From the NCBI RefSeq assembly GCF_008932295.1, contig NZ_WBWA01000007.1, positions 62,001 to 126,000 on the forward strand: a stretch of DNA of 64,000 nt, given 5' to 3'. A program made the translations under genes and the position numbers. The stretch is from Brucella tritici. Its GTDB lineage: Bacteria; Pseudomonadota; Alphaproteobacteria; Rhizobiales; Rhizobiaceae. Below, piece after piece: positions 8,800 to 18,010 of the stretch; positions within the stretch are counted from its first letter, which is position 1; each line of letters starts with the position of its first letter. The notes beneath the pieces were generated by a model. The model had not been told where the DNA came from. It saw nothing but the letters and a program-made list of their open reading frames with translations, and searched no databases.

Positions 8800-9693
8800 A
8801 TGGACACCCTCACACGTATGCGCGCCTTCATCGACGTGGTCGAGGCGGAAGGCTTTTCCGCCGCCGCGCGAAAAATCGGGCGCTCCAAGGCACTCCTTTC
8901 CAAATATGTGCGGGAACTGGAGGACGAGCTCGGCGCACGGCTTCTCAACCGCACAACCCGTCAGTTCTCGCTGACCGAAGCCGGGCACACCTATTATCAC
9001 CGCGCAGTTGAAATCATTCGCGAGATCGACGCGCTGCAAGATGCTGTCAGCGAAACCAGTTCAGATGCGCGCGGGCGCATCAAACTGTCGGCCCCGCGCA
9101 CTTTTGCCGATGCCGTGATTGGCCAGTCGCTGATCGATTTTTGCCTCGCCCATCCGGAAATCGTGCTCGACGTGCGGCTGGATGATCGGTTTGTCGATCT
9201 GGTGGAAGAAGGCTTTGATCTTGCGATCCGCATCACGCGCTTGCAGGACTCTTCCCTCATTGCCAAGCGCCTGTCACCGTTCCACTCCATCCTGTGCGGC
9301 GCGCCTGAACTCATCGCCCGCGTCGGCAAGCCTGAACGTCCAGAAGATCTGGCGGATCGGCCCTGCATCATCGACACCAATGCACGCTCGCGCAACAACT
9401 GGCATTTCCGCAATACCGACGGGTCAATGATGACCGTACCCGTCAACGGTCCGATTGAGGTGAACAGCCCGGTCGCCACCAAGAATGCGGCACTCGCCGG
9501 TCTCGGTTTCTGCATGCTGCCGGCTTTCATCGCCGAAGAAGAAATCGAGCGCGGCAGGCTGGTCGCCTGTCTGGACGAATTCATTGTGAAGGATGGCGGC
9601 ATCTATGCCGTCTATCCGCATCGGCGCTATCTGCCAGCAAAAATCCGGGCATTGGTCGATTTTCTGACCCAATGGTTCAAGGAGAGGGAATAG
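8800..9693 (+). CDS. LysR family transcriptional regulator
   Basis: A 297-residue LTTR with a winged helix-turn-helix at residues 1-60 (MDTLTRMRAFIDVVEAEGFS...ALLSKYVRELEDELG) and a periplasmic-binding-like effector domain from about 90 to the end. It follows the amidase gene with a 3-base gap, so the two are co-transcribed. This unusual same-strand arrangement means any autoregulation would have to act from the amidase promoter. The sequence resembles the CrgA/DmlR-like LTTR group. The effector is unknown. Confidence 0.92.
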   Translation: MDTLTRMRAFIDVVEAEGFSAAARKIGRSKALLSKYVRELEDELGARLLNRTTRQFSLTEAGHTYYHRAVEIIREIDALQDAVSETSSDARGRIKLSAPRTFADAVIGQSLIDFCLAHPEIVLDVRLDDRFVDLVEEGFDLAIRITRLQDSSLIAKRLSPFHSILCGAPELIARVGKPERPEDLADRPCIIDTNARSRNNWHFRNTDGSMMTVPVNGPIEVNSPVATKNAALAGLGFCMLPAFIAEEEIERGRLVACLDEFIVKDGGIYAVYPHRRYLPAKIRALVDFLTQWFKERE

Positions 9694-9736
9694 AGCGCAT
9701 TCCGAAAAGTGTGAAACGGTTTTCGGGACTAAGATG
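9692..9736. repeat. Dispersed short palindrome (family R, copy 3)
   Basis: AGAGCGCATTCCGAAAAGTG followed by TGAAACGGTTTTCGG and AAGATGC; arms CCGAAAA/TTTTCGG. It starts immediately after the LysR stop codon. Confidence 0.75.
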
Positions 9737-9794
9737 CACGATAAAACAAGTAAAGCGTCGCACTTTCGCCGCCTTCGGGCATAAGCGTTATCTG

Positions 9795-10499
9795 ATGGAA
9801 TTTTCTATGGTGGTTTCCTCTCGGCTCAAGCATGGTTCCATCCGGGCTGCAGCAACTGCGTTGCTGGCCGGTCTTTTGCCGACGGCTGCACTCGCTCATC
9901 CGCATGTCTTTGCTGACGCACGACTGGAACTGACCATCGCGCCTGACGGTACTGTGCAGCAGCTTGCGCATGTATGGCGTTTCGACGACGTTTTCTCCTC
10001 GACCGTGCTGATGGAATTCGACAAGAACGGCGACCTGCAACTCGATAAGAATGAACTGATCGACCTTGGCCATGTCATCAATAGTTCGATTGCCGAATTC
10101 AAATATTTCCAGACAGTTCTGGACAATGGCAAAGACGTTAAAATGGCGAGGCCAACCGACCTTGCAGCCGATTTCACCGATAATCGCCTGTTGATCGTTT
10201 TTACCAGCAAGCCTGAAAAGCCGCTGAAACTGGCGGCAGGACACAAGGTCAGCTTCGGCGTCTATGACCCGACTTTCTATACCGCCATCGATTACATGAA
10301 TGACGGCGATCTGGTTGTAAAAGGCCTGCCCGCAGGCTGCACCTCCAAGGTCATACGTCCCAATCCGGATGAGGCGCTCGCACAGAACCAGGCAACACTG
10401 ACCGATGCCTTCTTCAACGATCCGGCAGGCACGGACATGTCGAAAATATTCGCCACCCGTCTTGAGATAGACTGTGAGCCGAAAGGAAAGACAGGCTGA
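9795..10499 (+). CDS. DUF1007 family periplasmic protein, partner of the NicO-type transporter
   Basis: A 234-residue exported protein. The start at 9795 is chosen because a signal peptide follows (hydrophobic ATALLAGLLPTAALA, cleavage before HPHVF). The mature HPHVFADARLEL start is the hallmark of DUF1007 proteins; its His residues suggest metal binding. The TGA overlaps the ATG of the downstream transporter by one base. DUF1007 and NicO-type genes are commonly paired; as I recall, such a pair in Vibrio (ZevA/ZevB) exports zinc. Metal specificity here is inferred. Confidence 0.8.
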   Translation: MEFSMVVSSRLKHGSIRAAATALLAGLLPTAALAHPHVFADARLELTIAPDGTVQQLAHVWRFDDVFSSTVLMEFDKNGDLQLDKNELIDLGHVINSSIAEFKYFQTVLDNGKDVKMARPTDLAADFTDNRLLIVFTSKPEKPLKLAAGHKVSFGVYDPTFYTAIDYMNDGDLVVKGLPAGCTSKVIRPNPDEALAQNQATLTDAFFNDPAGTDMSKIFATRLEIDCEPKGKTG

Positions 10500-11602
10500 T
10501 GAGAAAACCGGCTACCTTCATTCTAACTCTCTGCCTTACGATGATCGTTGCGCAAGCCTATGCGCAATCATCGCTCGGCATTGGCGCGAATGAGGTGGCG
10601 ATGAAGCCAACCGGGCCTTTCGCGCATATCATCCTCTGGATGAATGAGCAGCAGCGCTCGTTTTATCTCGCCATGACCACCGCGCTGAAAGCCATGCGCG
10701 AAGATCCATGGCAGGCTTCGGTTCTGGTCGGACTTTCCTTCATCTATGGCATTTTTCATGCAGCAGGGCCCGGTCACGGCAAGGCTGTCATCTCCTCCTA
10801 TATGATCGCCAATGAAACGGCGCTCCGGCGCGGCATCTTCCTGTCGTTCATTTCATCGCTTTTGCAGGCGATCATGGCCATCGCCGTGGTTGGCCTCGCA
10901 TGGTTCCTGCTGCGCGGCACCGGCATTTCCATGAACCAGACCGCCCGCTACATGGAAATCACCAGTTTTGCGCTTGTCCTGTTTTTTGGCCTCTGGCTTC
11001 TGGCGCGCAAACTGCCACTGCTTTTCAAGAAGCAGGACAATGCAAACCCCAGCCCGGCCTCATCGCTTTTTGCCGCGGCACCCGAACCGGCAATGGCTTC
11101 CGGCCCGGCATGGCAGGGCAGCATTTCGCAAACCACGCGCGCGGCAGCGGTCGGAAACACGGTAAAGCTCAACTACAAACCCGCAACTGCCGCTGCATCG
11201 GATCATATTTTCATCGGCGAAGGCGATGTATGCGCCGCATGCGGCAATGCCCATATTGCCGATCCGTCGACGCTCGGCGACAATTTCAACTGGAAGACGG
11301 CGTGGTCGGCAATTTTCTCGGTGGGCCTGCGTCCCTGCTCCGGTGCGCTGATCGTGCTCACGTTTGCGTTGTTGAATGGCCTGATGGTCGGCGGGCTTCT
11401 CTCGGTCTTCGCCATGGCGTTCGGCACATTCATCACCGTGGCTGTTCTCGCCACGCTGGCCGTCACCGCAAAGAACACGGCACTCAGATTTGCAGGAAGC
11501 AGTGCCATGTCGGGTCGGCTGAAGGCGGCAATCGAAGTCGCCGCCGCCCTGTTCATCGCGCTGACAGGGGCGCTTTTACTTAGTGCTTCGCTTGTTGGTT
11601 AG
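10499..11602 (+). CDS. NicO/RcnA-type nickel/cobalt (or zinc) transporter
   Basis: A 367-residue inner-membrane metal transporter. It has an N-terminal signal-like helix, then the NicO motif FHAAGPGHGK (H87, H93), several helices, a soluble loop at about 190-260 carrying CAACGNAHIADP (a CxxC...H possible metal site), and then GLRPCSGALIVLTFAL followed by the final helices. The family exports or imports divalent transition metals; pairing with DUF1007 favours export. It overlaps the preceding gene by one base. No metal-responsive operator was recognised upstream. Confidence 0.85.
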   Translation: MRKPATFILTLCLTMIVAQAYAQSSLGIGANEVAMKPTGPFAHIILWMNEQQRSFYLAMTTALKAMREDPWQASVLVGLSFIYGIFHAAGPGHGKAVISSYMIANETALRRGIFLSFISSLLQAIMAIAVVGLAWFLLRGTGISMNQTARYMEITSFALVLFFGLWLLARKLPLLFKKQDNANPSPASSLFAAAPEPAMASGPAWQGSISQTTRAAAVGNTVKLNYKPATAAASDHIFIGEGDVCAACGNAHIADPSTLGDNFNWKTAWSAIFSVGLRPCSGALIVLTFALLNGLMVGGLLSVFAMAFGTFITVAVLATLAVTAKNTALRFAGSSAMSGRLKAAIEVAAALFIALTGALLLSASLVG

Positions 11603-11702
11603 AGCGCATCCCGAAAAGTGTGAAACGGTTTTCGGATATGATGCGCGTTAAAACAAACAGTTAGAGCGCCGATCTGATTCAATCAGATCGAAACGCGCTC
11701 TA
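11602..11702. repeat. Dispersed short palindromes (family R, copy 4, plus a second hairpin)
   Basis: First unit AGAGCGCATCCCGAAAAGTG continuing to GATGCGCGTTAAAACAAACAG. A second hairpin follows at 11662-11701, with AGAGCG/CGCTCT outer arms and CGATCTGATT/AATCAGATCG inner arms. It separates two convergent genes and could stop transcription from either side. Confidence 0.75.
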
Positions 11703-11909
11703 GTCCTTGTTCTGGCGGCGCGAGCGCAGCCAGAAAATGGCGAAGAAGCCCAGAACGAAAACAATCGGGAAGATGATCGCCGCGATTTGCGAGCGTTCGC
11801 CCAGCGCCAGCATGATGCTGGGCACGAAATAGGCAAGCACCCCGAAGCCGATCAGGATAATGGCAGCGGCAATTGCCGGGTTGCTCTTCTTACGCTCAGC
11901 CAAGATCAC
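11700..11909 (-). CDS. Small two-helix membrane protein of unknown function
   Basis: A 69-residue protein with a charged N-terminus (VILAERKKSNP), two membrane helices (about 10-32 and 40-60) and a basic C-terminus (RSRRQNKD). The start is GTG 11909, preceded by AGGAG at ideal spacing; the frame's upstream ATG at 11966 lies inside the acetyltransferase gene and is rejected. It overlaps the acetyltransferase stop by 14 bases, so translation is probably coupled. No known family recognised. Confidence 0.65.
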   Translation of the reverse strand: MILAERKKSNPAIAAAIILIGFGVLAYFVPSIMLALGERSQIAAIIFPIVFVLGFFAIFWLRSRRQNKD

Positions 11910-12573
11910 GAAACTCCTCAAGCTTCTTCTTCTGCTGACCGTCACTATCAAAGTTTTCCGGTGCAAGCCATGCCTGATAGGCTTTCTTCAAGGCAGGCCA
12001 TTCGCTGTCGAGAATGGAAAACCACGCCGTATCGCGGTTCTTGCCTTTCGCCACCATATGCTGGCGGAAAATTCCCTCGAACGAAAAGCCGAAACGTTCG
12101 GCAGCCCGCTTGGAAGGTTCGTTTTCGTTGTGGCACTTCCATTCGTAGCGGCGATAGCCAAGCTCATCGAAAATATACTGCATGAACAGGAACTGCGCTT
12201 CCGTGGCTGCGGGCTTGCGCGAAATCAGCGGCCCCCAATAGATGCTGCCTATTTCGATAACACCATGGGTCGGGTCGATACGCATCAGGGTCTGGCGTCC
12301 GGCAACCTTGCCGCTTGCCTTGTCGACGACAGCGAAGAACAGCGGGTCTTCGCTCTTCGCTACCTTTTCCAGCCAGGGCTCGAATTCGTCTCGGGTTGCA
12401 GGCGGAAACTCGAACAGCCACGTAAAGCGCTGATCCGCATCAGCGACCGACGAAGCGGCGAAAAGTTCGTCCCCATGCTTCTTCGGGTCCAGCGGTTCCA
12501 GCCGTACATAACGGCCTTCAAGCACTTTGCGTTCCGGCTTGGGGCGCGGCGTCCAGTTCTGCAAATCAGTCAT
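11896..12573 (-). CDS. RimJ/RimL-type GNAT N-acetyltransferase
   Basis: A 225-residue GNAT enzyme of the RimJ/RimL group. It opens with LEGRYVRLEPLDPKKHGDEL, the usual start of this fold, and carries the typical IGSIYWGP and YIFDELGYRRYEWKC strands with NEPSKRAAERFGF near the C-terminus. The start at 12573 has GGGAG upstream; the longer 12606 start is not needed. It probably acetylates a protein N-terminus or a small amine. It is transcribed with the small membrane protein gene. Confidence 0.85.
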   Translation of the reverse strand: MTDLQNWTPRPKPERKVLEGRYVRLEPLDPKKHGDELFAASSVADADQRFTWLFEFPPATRDEFEPWLEKVAKSEDPLFFAVVDKASGKVAGRQTLMRIDPTHGVIEIGSIYWGPLISRKPAATEAQFLFMQYIFDELGYRRYEWKCHNENEPSKRAAERFGFSFEGIFRQHMVAKGKNRDTAWFSILDSEWPALKKAYQAWLAPENFDSDGQQKKKLEEFRDLG

Positions 12574-12644
12574 GCATATTCTCCCATTCGCCAGAGACAG
12601 GAGCATAAAAGAAGCGGGGCGAAAACCGGATTATTGTCCCCGCG

Positions 12645-13724
12645 TCATTTTTCCCGAATAGCTGCCCGATCGACGGAAACTGCCTTCACCAGCGCAACCA
12701 CATGGTCCGCCGATCGCAGCGCCAATTCGTCAACCGAGCGCCGCGTCAGCCGCGCACCGAGACGACGTCCCTGAAAGTCCAGCGAAACATAGGCATTCGG
12801 GCCATCATCCATCGTAATGGCAGTGACGGTCACCGGCAGCACATTGCGAATACTGATTTTCTCCGGCACCTTGCGCGCTATGGAGACGTCACGTGCTCGC
12901 ACGCGCAACCGCACATGCATGTTCTGTTTCAGCCCTGCATCGCTGAGCTGGAATGACGCGCCACCGAGATCGATTTCCGCCAGCTTGTAGCGCTCGTCAT
13001 AGGACGAAACCATCCCCTCCAGCAGCACGCCGCCGCCCTCGCCCTCTGCGTCGATCAGCGGAAACACATCCGCCGCCGCACCGCTTGCCGTCACCCGTCC
13101 AGCAGACAGAAGCACGATTTCGTCGGCAAGCCGCGCGACTTCATCGATTTCATGGCTCACATAGACAATCGGCACGTGGCTTTCATCGCGAAGACGCTCG
13201 ATGAAGGGTAGGATTTCCTGCCTGCGCGCATGGTCGAGCGATGAAAGCGGCTCGTCCAGCAAAAGCAGCGCCGGATCGGATAAGAGCGCGCGGCCAATGG
13301 CAACACGCTGGCGCTCGCCGCCGGAAAGCGTCGACGGCCGCCTGTCGAGAAGATGGTCGATACCGAGCAGCGCCACCACCTCATCAAAGCTGCGCGTCGC
13401 CTGTCTATGTCCGGCCCAGCGCGCATAAGTCAGGTTCCGCTTCACGCTCATATGCGGGAAAAGCCGCGCTTCCTGAAACACATAGCCGATCCGCCGCTTT
13501 TCCGGTGGCAGATTGATGCCCTTTTCGGCATCGAACAACGTGAAATCACCAACCGCAATGCGCCCGCTCTCTGGACGGAGTGTTCCGGCGATCATTTTCA
13601 GAAGCGTCGTCTTGCCCGCACCGGAATGACCGAACAACGCGGTCACACCCCAGTCGGCAGCGAAATCGGCCTCAACAGGAAACCTGCCATTGCGGCCCGT
13701 AATCGAGACAGCAAGCCCGCTCAT
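12645..13724 (-). CDS. modC: Molybdate ABC transporter ATP-binding protein ModC
   Basis: ATPase of the high-affinity molybdate importer. Walker A GHSGAGKTT at 32-40, ABC signature LSGGERQR at 133-140, Walker B LLLLDEP at 153-159, and a C-terminal MOP (molybdopterin/TOBE) domain from about 285 with GANAY-like GPNAYVSLDF. The start at 13724 overlaps the modB stop as ATGA, so it is translationally coupled. Its 359 residues match ModC. The ModC MOP domain allows feedback inhibition by molybdate or tungstate in known members. Confidence 0.95.
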   Translation of the reverse strand: MSGLAVSITGRNGRFPVEADFAADWGVTALFGHSGAGKTTLLKMIAGTLRPESGRIAVGDFTLFDAEKGINLPPEKRRIGYVFQEARLFPHMSVKRNLTYARWAGHRQATRSFDEVVALLGIDHLLDRRPSTLSGGERQRVAIGRALLSDPALLLLDEPLSSLDHARRQEILPFIERLRDESHVPIVYVSHEIDEVARLADEIVLLSAGRVTASGAAADVFPLIDAEGEGGGVLLEGMVSSYDERYKLAEIDLGGASFQLSDAGLKQNMHVRLRVRARDVSIARKVPEKISIRNVLPVTVTAITMDDGPNAYVSLDFQGRRLGARLTRRSVDELALRSADHVVALVKAVSVDRAAIREK

Positions 13725-14404
13725 TTCGTTGCTCCTGCAAGCCTGCGCTGCAACCATTCGGAAAGGACCACGGCCACAATCGAGATAGCTGCAGATATGG
13801 CGATCAGGCGGAATGCCTCGGCATCGCCCGATGGGGTCTGCATCAGGGCATAGATGGCAAGCGAAAGGGTCTGCGTTTCGCCTGGAATGTTGGAAACAAA
13901 GGTTATCGTAGCGCCAAATTCACCCAGCGCCTTGGCAAAGCCAAGCACTGCGCCTGCCAGCACACCGGGCAACAAGGGCGGCAGAATGACCGTGAAGAAG
14001 GCCGTGAAGCGGCTGGCGCCAAGCGTGCGCGCCGCTTCTTCAAGTCCGCGATCCAGCCCCTCTATCGAAAGCCGTATCGGGCGAACAAGCAGCGGAAACG
14101 CCATGACACCGGCGGCAAGTGCGGCGCCCGTCCAGCGAAAGGCAAAGGAAAGACCAAACAATTCCTGCAAGGGCGCACCAAGGGCGCCCCTCGCCCCGAA
14201 CAGGATCAAAAGCAGATAGCCCGTCACCACCGGCGGCAGGACCAGCGGCATGGTGACGATAGCCTGCGCCAGAGACTTGCCCGGAAAATTGAACCGGGCA
14301 AGAATCCAGGCGACGATAAAGGCAACTGGCAGCGCGACAATGATGGCTATTCCGGCAACCCGGAGCGACAGAGACACAATCTGCCAGACATTGCCTTCCA
14401 TCAT
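13721..14404 (-). CDS. modB: Molybdate ABC transporter permease ModB
   Basis: A 227-residue inner-membrane permease with about five to six helices and the EAA loop (EEAARTLGASRFTAFFTVILP) that docks onto ModC. It lies between modA and modC, overlapping modA by one base (TAATG) and modC by four (ATGA). This order, modA-modB-modC, is the usual one. Confidence 0.95.
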   Translation of the reverse strand: MMEGNVWQIVSLSLRVAGIAIIVALPVAFIVAWILARFNFPGKSLAQAIVTMPLVLPPVVTGYLLLILFGARGALGAPLQELFGLSFAFRWTGAALAAGVMAFPLLVRPIRLSIEGLDRGLEEAARTLGASRFTAFFTVILPPLLPGVLAGAVLGFAKALGEFGATITFVSNIPGETQTLSLAIYALMQTPSGDAEAFRLIAISAAISIVAVVLSEWLQRRLAGATK

Positions 14405-15159
14405 TATTGGGCAGCCTCCGCAGCTCCCACGAAACCCTTGTCCTTGATGATCGCCTGACCGGCATCGCTTTCAAGGAAAGCAAGGAAAGCCTTGGCAGCA
14501 TCGGTTTCGTTCTTCGCAACAAGCGCTGCCGGGTAAAGGATCGGTGCGTGGCTGCTGGCAGGGAAGCGATAGGCTTCGACCAGTTCCGGTGCTGCGGCAC
14601 GGTCCGACGCGTAGACGATGGCAGCCTTCACTTCGGCGCGGCTGACATATTGCAGCGCAACGCGCACGTTCTCGGCAAAGACTGCATTCTTCTCGACATC
14701 CTTCCAGATATCGAGCTTTTCAAGCGCTGCCTTGCCGTATTTGCCCGCCGGGACATTCGACGGGTCACCCATGGCAAAGCGACCGGCGCTCAAAAGCTCC
14801 TTGGCCTCGCCCTTCGGCGTGTCCTTCTGCGTTGCAATCACCAGCGCATTGCCAGCGATGACCTTGCGCGAAGCCTTGTCGATGGCATCGGCCTTTTCAA
14901 CATAATCCATCCAGTCGAGATCGGCGGAAATGAAAATCTGCGCTGGAGCACCCTGCTCGATCTGCTTGGCCAGAACCGACGAAGACGCAAACGACGCAAC
15001 CACTTCGGTTCCGTCCTTGGCCTTCATCTGCTTGGCGGCTTCCTCGATAACGTCCTTCATGCTGGCAGCGGCGAAAACAGTCACCTTCTCGGCAGCGTGA
15101 GCGACCGAGGCGGCACCCGCAGCAACGGTGATGAGAAATGCGGCGATCAGTTTTTTCAT
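14404..15159 (-). CDS. modA: Molybdate ABC transporter substrate-binding protein ModA
   Basis: A 251-residue periplasmic molybdate-binding protein. The start at 15159 gives a clear signal peptide (MKKLIAAFLITVAAGAASVAHA, cut before AEKVTVFAAASM), and GGAGGAC lies upstream. FAAASMKDVIEE and the later SSSVLAKQIEQGAPAQIF and GDPSNVPAGKYGK segments contain the Ser and backbone groups that bind the oxyanion in ModA proteins. First gene of modABC; the upstream gap has no obvious ModE box. Confidence 0.95.
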   Translation of the reverse strand: MKKLIAAFLITVAAGAASVAHAAEKVTVFAAASMKDVIEEAAKQMKAKDGTEVVASFASSSVLAKQIEQGAPAQIFISADLDWMDYVEKADAIDKASRKVIAGNALVIATQKDTPKGEAKELLSAGRFAMGDPSNVPAGKYGKAALEKLDIWKDVEKNAVFAENVRVALQYVSRAEVKAAIVYASDRAAAPELVEAYRFPASSHAPILYPAALVAKNETDAAKAFLAFLESDAGQAIIKDKGFVGAAEAAQ

Positions 15160-15560
15160 AAATGTCCTCCATATTGCCCGTAGCAACGGACAAACCATCA
15201 TCCGCCGGAAAACCGGCGTTGTTTCTGTGCGAGCATGGGAGATTTCCTATGCCCCGACTTGCGATGATGGGTGTGATGGAGGCAAACGCGACCCGGATGC
15301 CGTCAGACCCTTGATGCACGGGCGTCCATGCAAAAGCCGCCCAAAATTCCGTAACGAATTCAGATCGTTCCGGAACCAGAGCCACCATAATGCGATGAAA
15401 TCTGTTTGACCAGCCCTATGCGGGCATATGCGGCAATAGAGCATTTCCTGTTTTGATTAAAACATTGGAAATGCTCTATTGTTTTGTTCTGACGCGCATC
15501 TTGTCCGAAACCGTTTCACACTTTTCGGGATGCGCTTTAGATCATTGCCGCAAAATGCCG
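15160..15560. other. modA upstream region
   Basis: Holds a perfect 6-bp hairpin CGCCGG-AAAA-CCGGCG at 15203-15218 about 45 bases before modA, an imperfect palindrome CATGGGA-GAT-TTCCTATG near 15235-15252 that might be an operator, and two dispersed palindromes (see repeat). No recognised ModE site (CGTTATATA-type) and no convincing ORF. Confidence 0.45.
15435..15540. repeat. Dispersed short palindromes (family R, copy 5, double unit)
   Basis: Unit one is AGAGCATTTCC...GGAAATGCTCT (about 15438-15478). Unit two is GCGCATC...CCGAAACCGTTTCACAC...GATGCGC (about 15491-15537), the reverse complement of copies 3 and 4. It lies between the trhO stop and the modA upstream region. Confidence 0.75.
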
Positions 15561-16478
15561 TCAGCTACCGATGTGTTTATGCGCCCCGCGCAGCTCGGCA
15601 AGCTTCACCTGTTTCTGGCGCTCTGCATAACGTGCCCGATCTTCCGGCGTGCGTTCGTCATAACAACCGGCACAGGAAACGCCTTCCTCGAAAAACTGCG
15701 AAAGCTTGTCTTCGGGCGAAACCGGACGACGGCAGGCACGGCAAAGTTCGACGTCGCTTTCAGCAAGGCCATGGCCTACGGCAACGCGCTCATCGAACAC
15801 GAAGCACTCGCCGTTCCACATGCTTTCCTCGCGCGGAACTTCCTCAAGATACTTCAGGATACCGCCCTTGAGATGGAAGACATCGTCGAAGCCGAGCCCC
15901 TTGACGAAGGCCGTCGCCTTTTCGCAACGAATACCACCCGTGCAGAACATAGCGATCTTCTTGCCTTCCAGCTTGTCGCGGTTCTGTTCGACCCATTCGG
16001 GAAACTCGCGAAAAGTCTTGGTCTGGGGGTCGAGCGCCCCTTCGAATGTGCCAATGGCATATTCATAATCATTGCGCGTATCGACCACGACGGTGTTCTC
16101 ATCGGCGATGAGTGCGTTCCAGTCCTGCGGCGCAATATAGGTGCCAACGCTCTTCAACGGATCAATGCCATCGACACCCATGGTGACGATCTCGCGCTTC
16201 AGCCGCACTTTCATGCGATGGAACGGCATTTCGGAGGCGTGAGAATATTTGAGCTCCGGCTGAGCCAGACCGGGGATAGCCGTGATGTGCTGCACGAGTT
16301 TCTCAATCGCCTCGGCAGTGCCTGCAACAGTTCCGTTGATGCCTTCCGCCGCCAGAAGCAATGTTCCCTTGATACCATTCGAGCAGCAAAGCTGCGCCAG
16401 CGGCTCGCGCAGGCTTTCATATTGCGGGAGCGGCGCAAAGCAATAAAGGGCGGCAACGGTGAAAGGCAAATTGCTCAT
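15561..16478 (-). CDS. trhO: tRNA uridine(34) hydroxylase TrhO (rhodanese-domain UPF0176)
   Basis: Oxygen-dependent hydroxylase making 5-hydroxyuridine at tRNA position 34 (family knowledge). The 305-residue product has an N-terminal acylphosphatase-like domain (1-95), a rhodanese domain (about 120-215) with catalytic C179 in [11 protein letters not shown], and a C-terminal Cys-rich segment (CRACRRPVS...CAGCYDE) suggestive of a zinc site. The start at 16478 (MSNLPFTVA) is preferred over 16511 because the family begins there. Monocistronic; divergent from the muramidase gene. Confidence 0.9.
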   Translation of the reverse strand: MSNLPFTVAALYCFAPLPQYESLREPLAQLCCSNGIKGTLLLAAEGINGTVAGTAEAIEKLVQHITAIPGLAQPELKYSHASEMPFHRMKVRLKREIVTMGVDGIDPLKSVGTYIAPQDWNALIADENTVVVDTRNDYEYAIGTFEGALDPQTKTFREFPEWVEQNRDKLEGKKIAMFCTGGIRCEKATAFVKGLGFDDVFHLKGGILKYLEEVPREESMWNGECFVFDERVAVGHGLAESDVELCRACRRPVSPEDKLSQFFEEGVSCAGCYDERTPEDRARYAERQKQVKLAELRGAHKHIGS

Positions 16479-16609
16479 CGGTTCTATCTTCTTCGAAAAT
16501 TTACCCCGCAACTAGCCCTCACAAACGGCGAATTCAAGTCAACTTTATCCTCATGCGGCCAAGTCGCCTCAAAATCCGCTTCGAAGAGCAACTTTTCGAG
16601 GAGAAATAC

Positions 16610-17221
16610 ATGTTCGACAGCCAGACGATTGCAGCCCTGGTGACAATGGCAAACGAGGCGGAAATCGACCCGGCGGCCTTGCTGGCAATTGCGGAAGTGG
16701 AAAGCGGCGGGCGGGCGCTGTTCGATATCAACGGAGGCAAGGAACCGGCCATCCGGTTCGAGGGGCATTATTTCGACCGCAGGCTGTCCGGTCGTCTGCG
16801 CGACTATGCCAGGACCAACGGCCTGTCGGCGCCAGTCGCAGGCCAGATACGCAATCCGAAATCGCAAGCCGCACGCTGGCTTCTGCTTGAACGTGCGATG
16901 GGCTTGAGCAAAAAGGCAGCGCTTGAATCCACCTCCTGGGGGTTGGGGCAGGTTATGGGTGCGCATTGGCAATGGCTTGGTTATGCGACTGTCGATGAAC
17001 TTGTGGCGGAAGCACGCGGATCGGTTGCCGGGCAGGCGCGGCTGATGCTGCGCTTTATTGAAAAGGCAGAACTTCTGGATGTGCTGAAGGCTCGCAACTG
17101 GAGTGAATTCGCCCGGCGCTATAACGGCCCGGCTTTTGCCCGCAACGAATATGACAAGCGGATGGCCGAAGCCTTTCAGCGCTGGCAAAAGCAGCTCGAC
17201 AGTTCTAAAAGAGCCGCATGA
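16610..17221 (+). CDS. N-acetylmuramidase domain protein (DUF3380-type peptidoglycan hydrolase)
   Basis: A 203-residue protein made of a single N-acetylmuramidase domain like those of phage endolysins. EVESGGRALFDINGGKEPAIRFEGHYF near the start contains the likely catalytic Glu residues, and WGLGQVMGAHW and FARRYNGPAF are typical later motifs. The start at 16610 has GAGGAG six bases upstream; the longer 16553 start is rejected. No signal peptide and no holin neighbour, so it is a chromosomal, domesticated enzyme or one exported by another route. Confidence 0.8.
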   Translation: MFDSQTIAALVTMANEAEIDPAALLAIAEVESGGRALFDINGGKEPAIRFEGHYFDRRLSGRLRDYARTNGLSAPVAGQIRNPKSQAARWLLLERAMGLSKKAALESTSWGLGQVMGAHWQWLGYATVDELVAEARGSVAGQARLMLRFIEKAELLDVLKARNWSEFARRYNGPAFARNEYDKRMAEAFQRWQKQLDSSKRAA

Positions 17222-17299
17222 CAACAATCCCTTCGGTGGTGGACAAACCGTCGAAGGAGATTTAAATCGATTTATACACTCAAACAGCCGAGCAAGCCG

Positions 17300-17938
17300 A
17301 TGTCCCAGAAAACCGATCTTCTCGTCCCCATCATGACAGGCCAGCCGGTCATTCCGGTTCTGTTGATCGACAAGGTGGAGCATGCTGTTCCGCTGGCACG
17401 CGCGCTTGCCAAGGGCGGATTGCCCGCAATCGAAATCACCCTGCGCACGGCTGCGGCACTTGATGCCATCCGCGCGGTTGCGTCGGAAGTACCGGAAGCA
17501 ATCGTCGGCGCTGGCACGATCCTCAATGCCAAGCAATATGAGGATGCAGCGAAGGCTGGTTCGCGCTTCATCGTCAGCCCCGGCGCGACGAAATATATCG
17601 TAGCCGCAGCCAATGACAGCGACGTGCCGCTTCTGCCCGCTGCGATCACGCCGAGCGAGATGCTGGCGCTGCGCGAAGAAGGCTATACCCATCTGAAATT
17701 CTTCCCCGCTGAACAGGCAGGCGGCGCATCGTTTCTGAAAGCGCTGTCCTCACCGCTGGCTGGAACCGTCTTCTGCCCGACAGGCGGCATCAGCCTTGCC
17801 AACGCCAAGAGCTATCTGTCGCTGCCCAACGTCGTCTGCGTCGGCGGCTCGTGGGTTGCACCAAAGGAACTCGTTGAAGCTGGCGACTGGGATGCAATCA
17901 CCGATCTTGCAAGTGAAGCGGCTAATCTGAAAAGCTGA
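17300..17938 (+). CDS. eda: KDPG/KHG aldolase Eda
   Basis: Cleaves 2-keto-3-deoxy-6-phosphogluconate to pyruvate and glyceraldehyde 3-phosphate in the Entner-Doudoroff pathway. The 212-residue length matches the E. coli enzyme, as do the catalytic residues: E45 in AIEITLRT and Schiff-base K133 in HLKFFPAE. It stands alone with its own terminator downstream. Confidence 0.95.
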   Translation: MSQKTDLLVPIMTGQPVIPVLLIDKVEHAVPLARALAKGGLPAIEITLRTAAALDAIRAVASEVPEAIVGAGTILNAKQYEDAAKAGSRFIVSPGATKYIVAAANDSDVPLLPAAITPSEMLALREEGYTHLKFFPAEQAGGASFLKALSSPLAGTVFCPTGGISLANAKSYLSLPNVVCVGGSWVAPKELVEAGDWDAITDLASEAANLKS

Positions 17939-17957
17939 ACAAGGCCAGATAGGAATG

Positions 17958-17986
17958 CAAAAGGGGCCTCAAAGGCCCCTTTTCTT
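17958..17986 (+). terminator. Intrinsic terminator after eda
   Basis: AAGGGGCC-TCAAA-GGCCCCTT followed by TTCTTTT. It works in both directions and also faces the convergent DUF882 gene. Confidence 0.9.
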
Positions 17987-18010
17987 TTGGTCTTTTCGAC
18001 TGGCCGACGG

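Noticed and set aside
9672..9794. 41-residue N-terminal extension of the DUF1007 protein
   Set aside because: It overlaps the LysR stop and crosses a dispersed palindrome; a clean signal peptide begins at 9795.
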